DNA from: Homarus americanus
Lineage: Eukaryota; Arthropoda; Malacostraca; Decapoda; Nephropidae
DNA length: 64,000 nt
Direction: 5' to 3'
Assembly (NCBI RefSeq): GCF_018991925.1
Contig: NW_024735503.1
Location: 2,290,907 to 2,354,906 of the forward strand
Shown in pieces: positions 60,508 through 64,000 of this stretch. Below the pieces are notes generated by a model. The model saw only the letters and a program-made list of their open reading frames with translations, was not told the origin of the DNA and made no database searches. The first letter of the stretch is position 1, and every line of letters starts with the position of its first letter. The translations under genes were made by a program, and so were the position numbers.

Positions 60508-61169
60508 TTCTCCACTATAACCATCGTATGGGTCATTAATATTTGCTCAGTATAGGTGTCCCTTAGATTATATATTTAGATTCTCTCTTGATTAACTACG
60601 GCATTGGCAGATGTACCCCAAGTTCGCTACACATATTGCACAAACGAAACACAAACAAATTTACTAAAATATACCAATGATTCTAAGTAAGTATTAGTCA
60701 ATAAAATTACTTAATTATAAGTAAGTTTTATATGGAAGTAAACCAGAGTAAATATATTGAGTAATCACTGTCCTCTGTTAGAATGCCTCATTATATAGTT
60801 TTTGTAAATAGTCTTCCCCTTTAATTAGTGTTCCACCATCCTCTTCCTTCATCACTTCCAGCTTTATTTCCATCCCTCATGTTCTTCTTCTATCACCTCA
60901 CATTAGTTTTTCCCCCTTTATCCCTCTCCGTCTGTCCTGTCTAACCAATTATTTTCATGTTACCTTCACCTCTCCTTATAACCAATAACATTACTCTATC
61001 CTCACATCTCAGGTAAATACGGTATCGATAAGCCGAGAGTAGTATAGGTGGGAAGATCTGGTTACTGTACATGGCTTACCCCTCGCTGCTCGTTTGTTGG
61101 TTATGGAAGACTCTCATTAGTCAGGTCATATTGGGTTTATGGTTAATCCTTTCAATCAGGAGGAAGTTC

Positions 61170-61275
61170 AAGGTTTGGGGGCTCACAGGTTGGGGCTGTC
61201 AGGTTGGGGCTGTCATGTGGGAGCTCTCAGGTTGGAGCTGTCAGATTAAGGCTGTCAGGCTTGGGCTCTCAGGCA
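61170..61275. repeat. 15-bp degenerate repeat, AGGTTGGGGCTGTC type
   Basis: Seven units with substitutions (GGAGCTCTC, AAGGCTGTC). Confidence 0.85.
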
Positions 61276-61370
61276 AGTTCTCTAAGTTTAGGTAAACTTT
61301 CTGGCAGTGTTAAGAGACTGTGAGCATAACATCACGTATTTTGTACAACTAATGATAAAGATTGTCGTAG

Positions 61371-61533
61371 GGTGTCGTAGGGTGTCATAGGGTGTCGTAG
61401 GGTGTCATAGGATGTCGTAGGGTGTCGTAGGGTGTCATAGGGTGTCGTAGGGTGTCGTAGGATATCGTAGGGTGTCGTAGGGTGTCATAGGATATCGTAG
61501 GGTGTCATAGGGTGTCATAGGATGTCGTAGGAA
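61371..61533. repeat. Decamer minisatellite, GGTGTCGTAG, 16 copies
   Basis: Uniform 10-bp units in which TCGTA and TCATA alternate, plus GATATCGTAG and GATGTCGTAG variants. Confidence 0.97.
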
Positions 61534-61818
61534 ACAAACTCATTTACAAACCACTAGAGGAAATCTATAATTACTTTGATATAATATTTTTTGTTTTTGA
61601 TAATTTACTGTTCTGTTCTACTTGACAGTAATTATAGAATATCGATATGGTTCCCTCCCCGTCTTGTAATGGAAAGCTGTTCTCATTCTGCGTCTTTTAC
61701 AGATTAAACGAATCTAAAATCTAAATAATACAAATAAAACTTATGCATTTATTAGTAAGATGTGACCCATGTGACTTATTATTTTTTTTCGTTAATTGAA
61801 TTACTGGTTCCTGGTAAG

Positions 61819-61936
61819 ATAAGTCCAGATCCTTGTTGGTTAAGTTCAAGACATTGTGAGTTAAGTCCAGGACCTCGCGATTTAAGTCCAGAACCTCGTG
61901 AGTTAAGTCCAAGACCTCGTAAGTTAAGTCCAGGGC
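61819..61936. repeat. 21-bp degenerate repeat, TTAAGTCCAGGACCTCG type
   Basis: Five units, phase mostly kept at 21 bp; variants include GCGAT and GTGAG. Confidence 0.88.
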
Positions 61937-62275
61937 ATTTATTTTTTAAATATCTTCAGGACCAATTGGATTAATTTCTGGTCCCCTCGTAAATTACTCC
62001 ACGGGCATTGGAATAGCTTCAGGATTTCATGGATTAAATTAGATGCCTTCTGAAGCTAACGAGAGGACTCAGAACACTAACTCCAAGGCCCTCGTGAATT
62101 ATCATAAGCTCACACCTGTGTTGACTCCAGTATCCTTGTATATTAACGTATGTAGGCAGTGAGTTCATCCCAGCCCCACAGATGATGACGGCGAACATGG
62201 CTTTTAGGGTTCCCAACTGTTCATTGATAAAGTAGAAACTGGGTCAATACTTTTACCTAAAATTTTCAATACTGA

Positions 62276-62605
62276 GTGATGATGGGATGATGATGGAATG
62301 ATGAGGGAATGATGAGGGGATGATGAGGGGATGATGGAATGATGGGATGATGATGGGATGATGAGGGGATGATGAGGGAATGATGGGATGATGGTGGAAT
62401 GATGAGGGGATGATGAGGGGATGATGGGATGAGAGAATGATGAGGGAATGATGAGAGGATGATGGGATGATGATGGAATGATGGGATGATGATGGGATGA
62501 TGAGGGAATTATGAGGGAATGATGAGGGGATGATGGGATGATGATGGAATGATGGGATGATGATGGAATGATGGGATGATGATGGGATGATGAGGGGATG
62601 ATGGT
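62276..62605. repeat. GATGATGGGAT/GATGAGGGAAT array
   Basis: About 330 bases of 10-13 bp units made of GATGAT, GGGAT, GGAAT and GAGGGAAT, shuffled with no single fixed period. Confidence 0.95.
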
Positions 62606-62609
62606 GTTG

Positions 62610-64000
62610 TTAACTATAGGAAGAGCAACATCTCATTAACTAAATCTGTAGATGAGTAATTGAAGACTAATACACAATGAATAATGACGATAGTGTACAT
62701 ACCAGTTTAAATATAGAAGTTTCACCTGTTGTTAATCATCTAAGACTCACCTGGTATGAGGCTAAATTACCATCCTTTTGAGAGCATTGGTATTTGGAAT
62801 ATTCTCACCTGGAAAAGGGATAATTGGAGGCCTTGATGATGTTTAAATATACAACAGACTCCTGACATCCACAGACGTTCAGAATACATCGCCTGTCAGT
62901 AATCGACGTTTAAGGATACACACGTAATGCAATACACAAGATTGTATAACATCCAAAAGGTTTAATTTGTTTTCTAGTGTATGGAGAAAAAAACACATCT
63001 GTATTTGCTTTTAATTCCCGAGAATATAAACTTGTGGAAGCATTCGTCACGGTTAAAACATGCTAAATAATCTGGCCCAAATTTACAGCAGAGAAACCGA
63101 GGTGACATGGAAAGCCCAAGTCTATGCTGTGATATGGAGTTAGTTGAAATTACAATCAGGTCAACGATCTAAGTTGCAGGTAAATTTCACTTCAGATTAA
63201 ATATTATTGTAGATACCTGGATTTGGAGTTGTATTAACATTTCAAAAAATTCTTAGCCATTCGTTAGGGAGAAATGTGGATATAAACCTATTTGTTTTGG
63301 GATATTGCATCTCCTTACTCGCTTAATGACCATGTACTATCGTGGATAAAAGTGACACAACAATGTTAAATTATAAAATGAAAATTCATCATTTACATTT
63401 CCCACGGAATAAAAGATATCCTGATTATTAAGCCACCTTGATATCCTAAACCTAAAAGTTAATAATGTACTTGCTAAATGGTTGACATTCGACTTTTTCC
63501 TAGAAATGTTTCAGGAAACAGGAACGTCACTCTGTACATTTACAACGAAAACTCTGGAGAGGGTATTGTCAACAAAGCCCTCCGAGCTGGACTTTCTGGT
63601 CAAGTCCATTAGAAAATCTTCCTAAAGGCTTTGCGTCAAAGGTCATACTCTAACTTTGTGCTTGGCCTCGGAACGTTATTTAATATCAGAATTATTGTGT
63701 GAAGAAAACAGTATCCGTAAAGACAATATTCATGAGGTAAAGGTTCAATCATCATTTACCTTTTATCATTGCCTGTGTGAGACCCAACTGTCCTTAAGTA
63801 ACAAACTCCAGTACCTTTTACAGCCATGTTTATAAGTATGAAATTTATAGAACAGTTGAAATATTGATGGACAATTATTTTTTTAATTTTCTTTCACCTT
63901 CAGCACAGTACATGACACCATGAGAACAACAAGAAGAGGGTCGGCACATTACTTGAGACCTTTAAGGATCTGGTTTACCCTCTCTCTTATGGCCGGACAT
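62610..64000. other. No gene seen; right edge of window
   Basis: No frame of 60 codons or more and no tandem repeat. The edge is not at any recognisable boundary. Confidence 0.5.

Overview
The window looks like non-coding DNA, intergenic or intronic, from a large, repeat-laden arthropod genome. A decapod crustacean is the best guess. Four things point that way: the exceptional density of long microsatellites (CA, TC/AG, AT, ATT, GTCT, CATA and others, with more than 35 obvious tracts in 64 kb), many short minisatellite arrays, a tRNA-headed SINE of a kind I associate with decapods, and decayed non-LTR retrotransposon pieces. The DNA is AT-rich, has no operons or bacterial-style gene packing, and shows eukaryotic splice and polyadenylation signals. 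The decapod call is inference; species and genus cannot be read from the sequence.

Only one open frame looks like an ordinary protein gene. It is a 100-residue secreted peptide precursor at 25,498-25,800 (+), with a clear signal peptide, an in-frame stop just upstream of the ATG, a splice acceptor just upstream of that, and polyadenylation signals about 470 bases downstream. I do not recognise its family. A decayed coding fragment (58,440-58,793, -) carries a protein-like sequence broken by one frameshift. Four more open frames or exon-like pieces (1,409-1,486 -, 2,719-3,087 -, 12,531-12,770 +, 54,141-54,527 -) and one long frame (41,296-41,709 +) are listed with low confidence.

Mobile-element remains are the best-supported non-tandem features. 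They are a palindromic pogo/Tigger-like MITE at 4.7 kb, a hAT/Tol2-like end at 17.6 kb, a reverse-transcriptase fragment at 55.15-55.44 kb (+), the C-terminal end of a non-LTR polyprotein at 55.66-55.80 kb (-), and a SINE with a tRNA-Ala(CGC)-like head at 59.4-59.7 kb (-). Three repeat families are each present twice in the window: 5.5/56.8 kb, 20.3/40.2 kb and 37.4/42.4 kb.

Layout. 0-5 kb: CT-rich start, several minisatellites, the MITE. 5-17 kb: microsatellites, one perfect 17-bp inverted repeat (13.16-13.22 kb), a CACCAT-rich array at 15.2 kb. 17-25 kb: hAT-like end, retroposon-like repeat, C/T-rich tracts. 25.4-26.3 kb: the secreted-peptide gene. 26.5-45 kb: mostly unremarkable AT-rich sequence with long microsatellites. 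45-54 kb: three ordered minisatellites (25, 33 and 32 bp units) and two GC-richer islands. 54-60 kb: the densest transposon remains, long AT and ATT tracts, and a 490-bp pyrimidine array. 60-64 kb: 15-bp, decamer, 21-bp and GATGA minisatellites. No genes are seen acting together in a pathway.
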